From assembly GCA_028288445.1 (NCBI GenBank), contig JAQBNT010000156.1, positions 19,890-83,889 on the forward strand: DNA of 64,000 nucleotides. The letters are read 5' to 3'. Under the pieces are notes generated by a model. The model had not been told where the DNA came from. It made no database searches and saw only the letters and a list, made by a program, of their open reading frames with translations. Origin of the DNA: Hymenobacter sp. (GTDB taxonomy: Bacteria > Bacteroidota > Bacteroidia > Cytophagales > Hymenobacteraceae). Below, in pieces: positions 17,084 to 25,910 of this stretch. A program made the position numbers and the translations under genes. Numbering within the stretch: the stretch's first letter is position 1; every line of letters begins with the position of its first letter.

Positions 17084-19600
17084 ATGAAAGTAGTGCGTGT
17101 GCAAAAAGGAGTGCTGGCCGCCGGGCTGGCCGTGGCCATTGGTCTCACCGCGTTTCGGCTGCGCCCGCCCGAAGAGGGGCTGTTGCCGCGCATTGCCCGG
17201 CAGCTGGCTGAGTATTACACTGCCGCTCGGCAGGAAAAGGTGTACCTGCACCTCGACCGGCCGGTGTACGGCACCGGCGAAACCATCTGGTTCAGCGCCT
17301 ACGTGGTGGACGCCTCCCGGCACGAGCTCGACTCGCTCAACCAGGTGCTGCACGTCGACCTGCTCTCGCCCGAGCGCCGGGTGGTGGCCCGCCGCACCCT
17401 GCGCCTGCAGGGCGGCCGCGCCAGCGGCGACCTTACCATTGCCGACACCCTGGCCGCCGGCACCTATGTGCTGCGCGCCTACACCAACTGGATGCGCAAC
17501 GCCGGCGACGAGTTCGTGTACAGCCGCCGGCTGAGCGTGTGGCCGGCCTCGCCCATTGGCCCGCAGGAGCCCCGCGTGGCCGCCGCGCCCACCACGGCCT
17601 TTGCCCGCGCCCGGGCCGCCGCCGCCGCCCGCCCCGACGTGCAGTTTATGCCCGAAGGCGGCTACCTCGTGGAGGGCCTGCCCGCCGTGGTGGCCTGCAA
17701 AGCCACCGATGCCAGCGGCCGGGGCCTCGACGTGCGCGGCCAGATTCTCAATGACAAAAACGCCGTGGTGGTGCCCGCCTTCAGCAGCCGGCACGCGGGC
17801 ATGGGGCGCTTTGCCTTCGTGCCCGGCACCGGCCAGCGCTACCACGCCCACCTCACCCTGCCCGACGGCAGCACCGCCGACTACCCGCTGCCCGCCGTGC
17901 AGCCCAGCGGCTACACCCTGCACATTGTGGACGGGGGCGAAAACTTCATCGTGGAGGCCCGCTACCGGGGTGCGGGCGGTGCGCCCGCGCCCGGCCCCGT
18001 GCAGCTCATGACCCAGGTGCGCGGCGTGGTGGCCTACCCCGGCCCCCGCACCTTCAGCGGCGATGCGCCCGCCGCGTGGCGCATGCCCAAGAAGAATTAC
18101 CCCAACGGCATCGTGCACTTCACCTTGTTCGATGCGCAGGGCGCGCCGCAGTGCGAGCGGCTGGCGTTTGCCCAGAACGGGGCGGCCGGGCTGCGCATCG
18201 CCATCACCCCCGACCAGCCCAGCTACGGGCCGCACGCGCCGGTGCAGCTGGCCGTGCGCGTGACCGATGCCGCCGGCCAGCCGGTGGCCACCAACTTCTC
18301 GCTCGGCGTGAGCGATGCCGGCCTCAGCGCCCTTGACCCCAACGCCGAAACCATTGCCTCGAACCTGCTGCTGACCTCCGACCTGGTGGGCTACGTGGAG
18401 AACCCGGGCTACTACTTCCGCAGCCCCACGGCCGGCACCAACCAGGCCCTCGACGACCTGCTGCTGACCCAGGGCTGGCGGCGCTTTGTGTGGAAGCAGG
18501 TGCTGGCCGGCCAGGCCCCGCCGCTGCGCTTCGGCCCCGAGCACGACCTGAGCCTGGTGGGCCAGGTGGTGAGCGAGCACGGCAACCGCCCCATCCCCAA
18601 CAGCCAGCTGACCTTCCTGCAAACGCGGCCTGCCAAAAACATCACCACCGGCACCACCAACGCCGACGGCCGCTTCAGCTTCGTGGGCATTCCCGTGGTC
18701 GATACGGCCGTTATCACGCTCCAGGCCCGGCGGTCGCAGGGCGGCAGCAACGTGCTCATCCGGCCCGATGAAGGCCCCGCCGTGCCCGCTCAGGCGCTGC
18801 CGCCGCTGCCCTCGCTGGCGGCAGCCCCGGCGGGGGTAGCGGCCTTTGTGCGCCGCAGCCGCCAGGCCCAGGCCACCGAGCTCGACCTGCACCCCGACAA
18901 GGCCATTCGCAACATCAACCTGGGCAACGTGGCCGTGACGGCCAAGCGCCTGAAAGTGCCCGCCGACGACCCGCGCCGCCTCTACGGGGCCACGGGCGGC
19001 ACCGTGGTCGACTTCACCGAAATCCCCTCGGCCCAATCGGCCCAGAACCTGCTGCAAGTGCTGCAAGGCCGGGTGGCAGGCCTCGTCATCAGCGGCAACC
19101 CGCCGGATATGTCGGCGCAAATCCGGGGCTCCGGCTCGCCCCAGTTTATTCTGGATGGGATGAAAGTGGATATTGACGTCATTTCCACCATTCCGGCGAC
19201 GGATGTCGAGTCGGTCGAAATATTCAAGGGGCCGGAAGGGGCCATCTTTGGCAGCAGCGGCGGCGTTATTGCCATCTACACCAAGCGCGCCGACCCCAAC
19301 TACAAGGGGGCCGACAAAGGCCCCGCGCCGGGCATTGCCATCGTGAAGATGGCCGGCTTCGCCGAGGTCCGCGAGTTCTACCAGCCCCGCTACAACGCCC
19401 TGCTCACCAACCCGCCCGCCGACCCGCGCACCAGCACCCTGTACTGGAACCCCATCGTGCGCACCAACGCCAGGGGCGAAGCCGAGCTGCACTTTTTCAC
19501 CGCCGATGGCAGCGGCACCTTTCAGGCCGTGGCCGAGGGCCTGAGCCTGGACGGCGTGCCTGCTACGGGCAGCGGCACGCTCACGGTGAAAGGCAAGTAA
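17084..19600 (+). CDS. MG2-like and TonB-plug domain protein without a barrel
   Basis: An 838-residue exported protein. A hydrophobic segment near the N-terminus is followed by an MG2-like beta domain (about 50-150; KVYLHLDRPVYGTGETIWF), further macroglobulin or carboxypeptidase-like beta domains (about 180-610; a regulatory-like repeat at 520-590), then a TonB plug domain (about 640-750; NLLQVLQGRVAGLVI, QFILDGMKVD, VESVEIFKGPEGAIFGSSGG). It ends with one more beta domain (ADGSGTFQAVAEGLSLDG) and no transmembrane barrel. Such MG2-plug proteins are common in Bacteroidota and thought to work at the outer membrane, but their role is not settled. A repeat array follows within 10 bases. Confidence 0.85.
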   Translation: MKVVRVQKGVLAAGLAVAIGLTAFRLRPPEEGLLPRIARQLAEYYTAARQEKVYLHLDRPVYGTGETIWFSAYVVDASRHELDSLNQVLHVDLLSPERRVVARRTLRLQGGRASGDLTIADTLAAGTYVLRAYTNWMRNAGDEFVYSRRLSVWPASPIGPQEPRVAAAPTTAFARARAAAAARPDVQFMPEGGYLVEGLPAVVACKATDASGRGLDVRGQILNDKNAVVVPAFSSRHAGMGRFAFVPGTGQRYHAHLTLPDGSTADYPLPAVQPSGYTLHIVDGGENFIVEARYRGAGGAPAPGPVQLMTQVRGVVAYPGPRTFSGDAPAAWRMPKKNYPNGIVHFTLFDAQGAPQCERLAFAQNGAAGLRIAITPDQPSYGPHAPVQLAVRVTDAAGQPVATNFSLGVSDAGLSALDPNAETIASNLLLTSDLVGYVENPGYYFRSPTAGTNQALDDLLLTQGWRRFVWKQVLAGQAPPLRFGPEHDLSLVGQVVSEHGNRPIPNSQLTFLQTRPAKNITTGTTNADGRFSFVGIPVVDTAVITLQARRSQGGSNVLIRPDEGPAVPAQALPPLPSLAAAPAGVAAFVRRSRQAQATELDLHPDKAIRNINLGNVAVTAKRLKVPADDPRRLYGATGGTVVDFTEIPSAQSAQNLLQVLQGRVAGLVISGNPPDMSAQIRGSGSPQFILDGMKVDIDVISTIPATDVESVEIFKGPEGAIFGSSGGVIAIYTKRADPNYKGADKGPAPGIAIVKMAGFAEVREFYQPRYNALLTNPPADPRTSTLYWNPIVRTNARGEAELHFFTADGSGTFQAVAEGLSLDGVPATGSGTLTVKGK

Positions 19601-19607
19601 ACCAGTG

Positions 19608-19842
19608 ACGGGGGCATACCGGAACATTCCGGCATGCCCCCGACGGGCGCAACCACGACCCCGGAACATTCCGGTATGCCCCCAACGGGCGTAACCACGA
19701 CCCCGGAACATTCCGGCATGCCCCCAACGGTCGCGGGCACGACCCCGGAATGTTCCGGAGTCGTGCCCGCGACCGTTGGGGGCATACCGCAACTCAGCGG
19801 AACGCCCCTGACGAGCGCGGCGGGCACTCCGCTGAGTTGCGG
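19608..19842. repeat. Palindromic repeat array with 42-bp tandem units
   Basis: Three 42-base units (19621-19662, 19663-19704, 19705-19746) each start with GGAACATTCCGG and continue ATGCCCCC. The third unit folds into a perfect 26-bp hairpin with an inverted copy (arms 19718-19743 and 19760-19785). A separate 14-bp hairpin CCGCAACTCAGCGG / CCGCTGAGTTGCGG follows (19787-19800, 19829-19842). Before unit 1, GGGGGCAT at 19610 pairs with ATGCCCCC to enclose CCGGAACATTCCGG. The array is open in several frames on both strands, but those translations are simple repeats and are not called as genes. Confidence 0.93.
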
Positions 19843-19879
19843 AAGCGTCCGCCAGGCAAAACTTCACTGGGGCTAAAAG

Positions 19880-19913
19880 CAAAACGCGCCCCCGGCGAAG
19901 CCAGGGGCGCGTT
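19880..19913 (-). terminator. Intrinsic terminator of the T9SS cargo gene
   Basis: On the minus strand AACGCGCCCCTGG pairs with the CGGGGGCGCGTT arm and is followed by TTGCTTTTAG. It starts about 25 bases past the stop of the minus-strand gene. Confidence 0.8.
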
Positions 19914-19938
19914 GCAAGCGGGCGAAAGCCGGAGCGGG

Positions 19939-20964
19939 CTATTCCTTGGTGATGCGGGCGCTGCTGCGCTGGCCACCGTCGGCGTACTCTACCAGGTAGA
20001 GGCCGCGGCCCAGGCTGCTCAGGTCCACAGCCGTTTCGGTGGTGCCGGGCTGGGCGCTGAAGCTGGCCACGCGGGCCCCGGTGGTGCTGAACACCGTCAC
20101 GCGGGCATCGCGGCTGGCGGCGGTGTGGGGCACGCTCAGGCGGTTCTGCACGGGGTTGGGGTAAGCGGCCAGGTTGGTGCTAGCCAAGCCGGCGCGGGTG
20201 GCCGAAACGACCGCCTGCTGGCTTTTCAGAATCACGTCGCGCAGGATAAAGTAGCGTCCTTCCGTGTCGCTGCCCACCCGGAAATATAGCCGTACGGTAA
20301 GCGTGGCGTTGGCTGCGATGCTCAAGCCGCCGCTGCTTAGGAAAGCCATGCGGTACGTGCTAGTAGGGGTGGTGGCCGAAACGTTCGGCAGCACAATGGG
20401 GTTAGCAGCCGTGGTGGTGCTTGCGGCTCCGAAAGAGCCGTTGGCAGCAGCGCCCAACACGCCGCCCGGGCCCTTGCCCCCGGCAAAGTCTGCCGAGTCG
20501 GTAGCAAAGCCGCTCAGGGAATAGGCAAGAGCGGCGCGGCCGTTAGCCGAGTTAGCCGTTCCGGCCGAAAAAATCAGCGAATCAACGCGCAGAGGAGTTG
20601 TTCCCGAGTTGGTAATGGTAAACTGCTCAAACCACTTGCGGCGCGGACCCGTCGAAATGGCGGAGCTGCCGCCGGCACCCGTGGCAGCCGTGCCAAAGGC
20701 CTGACCCAAGCTCGAATACGGAGCATAAGCAGTGGTAGCCGCGCCAGTTGATGCAACCACGTTGGCCAAGCCATTGGATAGCACATAGCGCCGGAAAGTG
20801 GCAGCGCCTGCGGTCACGCCGGTAGTTGGCCGGCGTACAGCCGCGCTGTCCGAAGCATTACGCTTCAGTGGCCACTGCACGAAAACCTGGGTTTGAGCCG
20901 CTGCCTTTTCGGCCAGGCCCAGGCCAGCTAATAACAATAGTGTGGAAAGTAGATTCTTTTTCAT
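19939..20964 (-). CDS. Secreted T9SS cargo protein of unknown function
   Basis: A 341-residue protein with signal peptide (MKKNLLSTLLLLAGLGLAE to AAAQ) and a clear type A T9SS sorting domain at the end (AAYPNPVQNRLSV, RGLYLVEYADG, final ITKE). The middle (about 25-250) is one beta-rich, Ser/Thr/Ala/Gly-rich domain starting QVFVQWPLKRNASD; I know this opening from other secreted Bacteroidota proteins but cannot give it a function. It is transcribed away from the CE12-GH28 gene, and the shared spacer holds a putative operator facing each gene, so it is probably part of the pectin response, perhaps as a surface binding protein. That role is inference from context only. Confidence 0.85.
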   Translation of the reverse strand: MKKNLLSTLLLLAGLGLAEKAAAQTQVFVQWPLKRNASDSAAVRRPTTGVTAGAATFRRYVLSNGLANVVASTGAATTAYAPYSSLGQAFGTAATGAGGSSAISTGPRRKWFEQFTITNSGTTPLRVDSLIFSAGTANSANGRAALAYSLSGFATDSADFAGGKGPGGVLGAAANGSFGAASTTTAANPIVLPNVSATTPTSTYRMAFLSSGGLSIAANATLTVRLYFRVGSDTEGRYFILRDVILKSQQAVVSATRAGLASTNLAAYPNPVQNRLSVPHTAASRDARVTVFSTTGARVASFSAQPGTTETAVDLSSLGRGLYLVEYADGGQRSSARITKE

Positions 20965-21096
20965 GGGGTTGGGATTGGGAGTTGAAATGGAAAGTTAAAG
21001 CGGTACGTCTGGTTGAGTTTAAACAGTATGAGCGGGATATTACTCCTGCAATCTGTGGCTTCTATTACCAAAAACAAAGGATTGGGGCGACTTTAG

Positions 21097-21122
21097 TTGC
21101 GCAATCGTTGCCGGGAACGTTG
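21097..21122 (-). promoter_or_regulatory. Putative LacI-type operator, copy B (T9SS cargo promoter)
   Basis: The minus strand reads AACGTTCCCGGCAACGATTG then CGCAA, identical to copy C at its core and oriented toward the gene ending at 19939. It lies about 133 bases before that gene's start. On the minus strand TTG, a 21-base gap and TACTGTTT could be a promoter between operator and gene. Confidence 0.72.
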
Positions 21123-21214
21123 GCGCTGAGTGCAACAGCGGCGCTTAGGTAAAACGATTCATCGGTTAATGCATCGGTCCCGGCCTGACTGCTGCCCGCC
21201 GGGGCCGATGCGAG

Positions 21215-21238
21215 AACGTTCCCGGCAACGATTGCGCA
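21215..21238 (+). promoter_or_regulatory. Putative LacI-type operator, copy C (CE12-GH28 promoter)
   Basis: AACGTTCCCGGCAACGATTG then CGCA, followed by an A-run, 123 bases before the CE12-GH28 start. TAATATTG at 21292-21299 resembles a Bacteroidota -7 box (TAnnTTTG, one mismatch), which would put the site about 55 bases upstream of it. An operator that far upstream of the promoter is more typical of activation or looping than of direct blocking. Confidence 0.72.
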
Positions 21239-21360
21239 AAAAAAAGCGCCCGGGCGGGTGAGAACAGGGGGGCAACGGTCGGGAAGCGGCCTAATATTGT
21301 ATAGGGCGATACTGTCCGCGCGGCCCGTTTGGGGCCGGCACTACACTTTCCTTCTCTCCG

Positions 21361-23724
21361 ATGAAATCAACTTTGGTCGCACTGCTGGCCGGGCTCGGCA
21401 CCTGCCTCACGGCAGCCTTCCGCCCGGTCGATGCCCCGAAAACGCAGATTTTCCTGGTCGGCGATTCCACGATGGCCGACAAGGCCGACCTGACCAAGCC
21501 CGAGCGCGGCTGGGGCATGGAGTTCGGCCAGTATTTCGACGGTGGCGTGGTCATCCGCAACACCGCCGTGAACGGCCGCAGCACCAAAAGCTTCCTGCGC
21601 GAAGGCCGCTGGGCGAAAGTGGTGCAGGACCTAAAGCCCGGCGACTGGGTGTTCATCCAGTTCGGCCACAACGATTCGAAGGTGGAGGACAGCGTCCGCT
21701 CGGCCCCGGCCCAGACGCTGTACCGCCAGCTGCTCACCAAATTCGTGCAGGAAGCCAAGGCCAAAGGCGCGAACCCGGTGTTGCTCACGCCGGTGGGCCG
21801 CCGCTATTTCGACGATGCCGGCAAGCGCAAGGACGACCACGGCGAATACCCCGGCGTGGTGCGCGAAGTGGCCAAAGCCCAGAAGGTGCCGCTCATCGAC
21901 CTGCACGAAAAAAGCTGGGCCATGTACTCGGCCATGGGCGAAACCGGCACCCGCCCGCTGTTCTGGAGCTACCTCAACGGCTACTACCAGCCCAACCCCG
22001 TGGCCCCGGCCAAAAACGACAACACCCACTTCTCGGAGTACGGTGCCACCCGCGTGGCCCAGATTGTGGCCGAAGACGTGCAAACCCAGCACCTCGCGCT
22101 GGCCAGCCACCTCGCCCGCACCGCGTTCGAGGGCAAGCTCGCCGCCGACCTGCCCGTGGTGCTGCAAACCATGTTCAAAAAGGACACCTTCAACCTGGCC
22201 AAATACGGTGCCGTGGCCGACGGCCAGACCCTGAACAGCGAGGCGTTCCGCAAGGCCATTGAGGCCTGCGCCGTGACCGGTGGCACCGTGCTGGTACCGC
22301 GCGGCCTGTGGCTTACCGGCCCCATCGTGCTGAAAAGCAACGTGAACCTGCACCTGGCTACCGGCGCGCTCGTGCAGTTCACGGCCGACCGCAGCCAGTA
22401 CCCACTCATCAAAACCACCTGGGAAGGGGAGGAGGCCATCCGCAGCCAGGCCCCGATTTCGGGCGTGGACCTGACCAACATTGCCGTCACCGGCAACGGC
22501 ACGTTCGACGGTGCGGGCGATGCCTGGCGGCCCGTGAAAAAGAACAAGCTCAACGAAAGTCAGTGGCAAAAGCTGGTGGCCTCGGGCGGCGTGCTCAACG
22601 AGAAGAAGGATTACTGGTACCACACGGCTGCTTCGCTGAAAGGCAATATGCTGGCCGCGGCTGGCACCCCACGCAAGAGCCTGAACGTGGGTGATTTTGA
22701 CGATATCCGGGATTTTCTGCGGCCCAACATGCTCAGCCTCACGCGCTGCAAGCAGGTGCTGCTGGAAAGCTTCGTTATTCAGAACTCGCCAGCCTGGACC
22801 ATTCATCCGCTGCTGTGCGAGGACATCACCGTGCGCAACGTGACGGCCCGCAACCCCTGGTATGGCCAGAACACCGATGCCATCGACCTCGAATCGTGCC
22901 GCAACGGCTTGGTGGAAGGCTGCACGTTTGATGTGGGCGACGATGGCCTGTGCATCAAGTCGGGCCGCGACGAAGAAGGCCGCAAGCGCGGCGTGCCCAC
23001 CGAGAACTTCGTCATCCGCGACTGTAAGGTGTACCATGCCCACGGCGGCTTCGTGATTGGCTCCGAGATGTCGGGCGGCGTGCGCAACCTGTACGTGAGC
23101 AACTGCACCTTTATCGGCACCGACGTGGGCCTGCGCTTCAAAACGGCCCGGGGCCGCGGCGGCGTGGTCGAAAATATCTTCGTCGACGGCGTGGACATGA
23201 CCGACATTGCCGGCGAGGCCGTGCTGTTCGACATGTACTACGCCGCCAAGGACCCCGTGCCGCTGGCCGGCGAAAGCACCGCGCCGCCCGTCATCGCCGC
23301 CAAGCCGCTGAACGAAGGCACGCCGCAGTTCAAGAACTTCCGCATCCGCAACATCACCTGCAAAGGCGCGACCACCGGCATCCTGGTACGGGGCTTGCCT
23401 GAGATGAGCATCAAGGACATCAGCATCGAAAATGCGGTGCTCGAAAGCAAGAAAGGCCTGTTGTGCCAGGAAGCCGAAAACATTCGCCTGAAAAACGTGA
23501 CTTTGCTTTCGACTGAAACCATGCCCGTGATGGAAGTGCAGAACAGCCGCAACATCACCCTCGACGGCATCCGCTACGCCAATGGCGCGGAGCTACTCCT
23601 GCGCGTGACCGGCGACCGTAGCAAGGACATCCGCCTGGTGAATACCAACACCAAGCTGGCGAAGAAAGACGTGCAGCTGGGCGACAAAGTGGCCAAGAAA
23701 ACGGTCAGTGTCGCGCAGCGGTAA
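21361..23724 (+). CDS. CE12-type acetylesterase fused to GH28 polygalacturonase
   Basis: A 787-residue secreted enzyme with signal peptide (1-25) and two catalytic domains. Residues 28-245 are an SGNH esterase like rhamnogalacturonan acetylesterases: FLVGDST with Ser36, NG at 71-72, GHND with Asn104, and the Asp220-x2-His223 pair in NDNTHFSEYG. Residues 275-760 are a GH28 beta-helix: NTDAIDL with Asp506, DDGLCIKSG with Asp528-529, HAHGGF with His561, and the RxK pair Arg592/Lys594. All expected catalytic residues are present in both. The fusion would remove acetyl groups and hydrolyse the galacturonan backbone in one protein. Operator copy C lies upstream. No T9SS tail is seen. Confidence 0.93.
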   Translation: MKSTLVALLAGLGTCLTAAFRPVDAPKTQIFLVGDSTMADKADLTKPERGWGMEFGQYFDGGVVIRNTAVNGRSTKSFLREGRWAKVVQDLKPGDWVFIQFGHNDSKVEDSVRSAPAQTLYRQLLTKFVQEAKAKGANPVLLTPVGRRYFDDAGKRKDDHGEYPGVVREVAKAQKVPLIDLHEKSWAMYSAMGETGTRPLFWSYLNGYYQPNPVAPAKNDNTHFSEYGATRVAQIVAEDVQTQHLALASHLARTAFEGKLAADLPVVLQTMFKKDTFNLAKYGAVADGQTLNSEAFRKAIEACAVTGGTVLVPRGLWLTGPIVLKSNVNLHLATGALVQFTADRSQYPLIKTTWEGEEAIRSQAPISGVDLTNIAVTGNGTFDGAGDAWRPVKKNKLNESQWQKLVASGGVLNEKKDYWYHTAASLKGNMLAAAGTPRKSLNVGDFDDIRDFLRPNMLSLTRCKQVLLESFVIQNSPAWTIHPLLCEDITVRNVTARNPWYGQNTDAIDLESCRNGLVEGCTFDVGDDGLCIKSGRDEEGRKRGVPTENFVIRDCKVYHAHGGFVIGSEMSGGVRNLYVSNCTFIGTDVGLRFKTARGRGGVVENIFVDGVDMTDIAGEAVLFDMYYAAKDPVPLAGESTAPPVIAAKPLNEGTPQFKNFRIRNITCKGATTGILVRGLPEMSIKDISIENAVLESKKGLLCQEAENIRLKNVTLLSTETMPVMEVQNSRNITLDGIRYANGAELLLRVTGDRSKDIRLVNTNTKLAKKDVQLGDKVAKKTVSVAQR

Positions 23725-23748
23725 ACGACATTTGCTTACAAAAAACGC

Positions 23749-23851
23749 CCGTCATGCTGAGCGAAGTCGAAGCATCTCTACCGCAGTACTAAACTCAATC
23801 GAAAGGATTAGTTGTGCGGTAGAGATGCTTCGACTCCGCTCAGCATGACGG
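23749..23851. repeat. Inverted repeat, CATGCTGAG family, copy 3
   Basis: Arms 23749-23785 and 23815-23851 (CCGTCATGCTGAGCG to CTCTACCGCA) pair with one mismatch. It fills the spacer between the CE12-GH28 and GH105 genes and could uncouple their transcription. Confidence 0.9.
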
Positions 23852-23874
23852 CCTTATATCTAACACCCCACCCA

Positions 23875-25803
23875 ATGAAACCAACTACCCGTCTCATTCT
23901 CCCGCTGCTGGGCCTGGCGCTGCTGAGCGAAACCGCCTCCGCCCAAACGGCGCGGCCGGCCGCCTACTCCCAGCGCATGGCCGACGCCTTCATGACCTGG
24001 CACCCCGATTCGATGGTCATCGGCAAGAACAAAATGGCTGGCTGGGGCTACGAGCAGGGCCTGATGATGTACGCCATGGAGCGCATCTGGGAGCGCACCG
24101 GCGACGCCAAATACTTCAGCTACATCAAGAAAAACCTCGACTACTCGGTGCAGGCCGACGGCAGCATTCTCAAGTATAAGCAGGAAGATTTCAACCTCGA
24201 TAACATGGCCACCGGCCGTGCCCTGCTGCTGCTGAGTCAGATGTCGGTGCCCGGTAATGAAAAGTATATCAAGGCGGTGCAATACCTGCGCAAGCAGCTT
24301 GATGGCCAGCCGCGCACCAAGGAAGGCGGCTTCTGGCACAAAAAGGTTTACGTCAACCAGATGTGGCTCGATGGCTTGTACATGGCCGAGCCGTTCTACG
24401 CCAACTACAGCCAGGTTTTCAACCAGGCGGCGGGCTTTGATGACGTGGCCAAGCAGTTTGCCCTCATCGAAAAGCATTTGGTGGATGCCAAAACCGGCCT
24501 GCTCTACCACGGCTACGACGAAAGCAAGGAGCAAGCCTGGGCCAACAAAACCACCGGCCAGAGCCCCAACTTCTGGGACCGCGGCATTGGCTGGTACGGC
24601 ATGGCGCTGGTCGATGTGCTCGACTATTTCCCCGCCAACCACCCGCAGCGCCCCATGCTCATCAAGGCCCTGCAACGCCTGGCCCCCGCATTGGCCAATT
24701 ACCAGGACCCCAAAACTGGCACTTGGAGCCTCGTGATGGCCCAGGAAGGCCGCAAGGGCAATTACGCCGAAGCCTCCGGTAGCAGCATGTTCGTCTACGC
24801 GCTAGCCAAGGGCGTGCGCCTCGGCTACCTCGATAAAAAGTATAGGGAAGTAGCAAAGAAAGGCTACGACGGCCTGCTGAAAACCTTCGTCGAAACTGAG
24901 CCCACCGGCGCGCTGGCCTTCAACGGCACGGTGAGCGTGGGCGGCCTGGGCGGCAAGCCCTACCGCGACGGCTCCTACGAATACTACCTCACCGAGCCGC
25001 TGCGCAAGAACGATTTGAAGGGCGTCGGCCCGTTCATCCTGGCCAGCACGGAGATGGAAATTGCCGCTGAAAACGCCGTTGGCCAGGGCAAAACCGTGGG
25101 CCTGGACTACTACTTCAACCACGAGATGCGCAAAAGCCCTGTGACGGGCGAGCCGGAGCAGTGGCACTACACCTGGGAGGAGCGCACCCACGGCGGCTTC
25201 TGGCTGTGGGGCAACCAGTTCCGCGAACTGGGTGCCAAAACGGTAGCCGTGCCCACGGCCCCCACCGCCGCCAGCCTCAAGCCCCTGAGCGTGTACATCA
25301 TCGTCGACCCGGACTCGCGTAAGGAGTCGCCCAAGCCCAACTATGTGCAGCCCGCCGACAGCAAGGCCATCACCGAATGGGTAAAAGGCGGTGGCACCCT
25401 CGTCCTCCTCGCCAACGACACGGCCAACTGCGAAATCAAGCACTTCAACGAGTTAGCCAAAAACTTCGGTGTACAGTTCACCAACCAGAGCGTGAACATG
25501 GTGCAGGGCTCGCAGTTCGAGCAGGGCAAAGTGGATTTAACCTCCGGCAAAGCTGTTTTCAAAACTGCCACCACGGCCTACGTGAAGGAACTGGCGGTGC
25601 TATCGGTAGCAACTCCGGCCCAGCCGCTGGTCACCAACAACGGCAAGGTGATTATGGCCACGGCCCGCCTGGGCAAGGGCAAAGTCTTCGTCCTCGGCGA
25701 CCCGTGGCTGTACAACGAGTACACCGACGGCCGCAAAATCCCGGCTTCGTTCGAGAATTTCCAGGCCGGAAAGGACCTGGCAACGTGGTTGCTGGGCAAG
25801 TAA
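23875..25803 (+). CDS. GH105 unsaturated uronyl hydrolase with C-terminal extension
   Basis: Releases the 4,5-unsaturated uronic acid from lyase-generated pectin oligomers. The 642-residue protein has a signal peptide (TTRLILPLLGLALLSETASAQ) and an (alpha/alpha)6-barrel at about 30-410. Family motifs are DYSVQADGSILKY, VNQMWLDGLYMAEPFYANY with the likely catalytic Asp, HGYDESKEQAWANKTTGQSP and FWDRGIGWYGMALVDVL. From about 430 to the end an extra domain (SVYIIVDPDSRKESPK, GGGTLVLLANDT, GKVFVLGDPWLYNEY) looks like a DUF4350 or class I glutamine-amidotransferase-like fold without its catalytic triad. I start at MKPTTRL, since upstream in-frame ATGs are inside the inverted repeat. Confidence 0.92.
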   Translation: MKPTTRLILPLLGLALLSETASAQTARPAAYSQRMADAFMTWHPDSMVIGKNKMAGWGYEQGLMMYAMERIWERTGDAKYFSYIKKNLDYSVQADGSILKYKQEDFNLDNMATGRALLLLSQMSVPGNEKYIKAVQYLRKQLDGQPRTKEGGFWHKKVYVNQMWLDGLYMAEPFYANYSQVFNQAAGFDDVAKQFALIEKHLVDAKTGLLYHGYDESKEQAWANKTTGQSPNFWDRGIGWYGMALVDVLDYFPANHPQRPMLIKALQRLAPALANYQDPKTGTWSLVMAQEGRKGNYAEASGSSMFVYALAKGVRLGYLDKKYREVAKKGYDGLLKTFVETEPTGALAFNGTVSVGGLGGKPYRDGSYEYYLTEPLRKNDLKGVGPFILASTEMEIAAENAVGQGKTVGLDYYFNHEMRKSPVTGEPEQWHYTWEERTHGGFWLWGNQFRELGAKTVAVPTAPTAASLKPLSVYIIVDPDSRKESPKPNYVQPADSKAITEWVKGGGTLVLLANDTANCEIKHFNELAKNFGVQFTNQSVNMVQGSQFEQGKVDLTSGKAVFKTATTAYVKELAVLSVATPAQPLVTNNGKVIMATARLGKGKVFVLGDPWLYNEYTDGRKIPASFENFQAGKDLATWLLGK

Positions 25804-25830
25804 AGCCGAACAATAGATGTAATGAGCCAG

Positions 25831-25864
25831 GCCGGCCGGGAATTTCCCGGCCGGCTTTGTTTTG
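25831..25864 (+). terminator. Intrinsic terminator after GH105
   Basis: GCCGGCCGGGAA with its complement TTCCCGGCCGGC at almost no loop, then TTTGTTTT. It lies 27 bases past the stop codon. Confidence 0.85.
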
Positions 25865-25910
25865 GGCGGCTGGGAACGTGAGCACTCACTAGCGAAGCGG
25901 CCAGCGTCGG

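Noticed and set aside
19621-19746. CRISPR-like array
   Set aside because: The 42-base units are contiguous with no unique spacers and contain internal palindromes; no cas gene is present.
19634-19876. Small repeat-protein gene in the palindromic array
   Set aside because: The open frame follows from the 42-base period, is open on both strands and has no start context or family; it is read as repeat DNA.
17078-19882. 934-residue antisense open frame over the MG2/plug gene
   Set aside because: Typical shadow frame in GC-rich coding DNA; composition is Gly/Ala/His/Val-rich without domains, and the sense frame has a signal peptide and clear domains.
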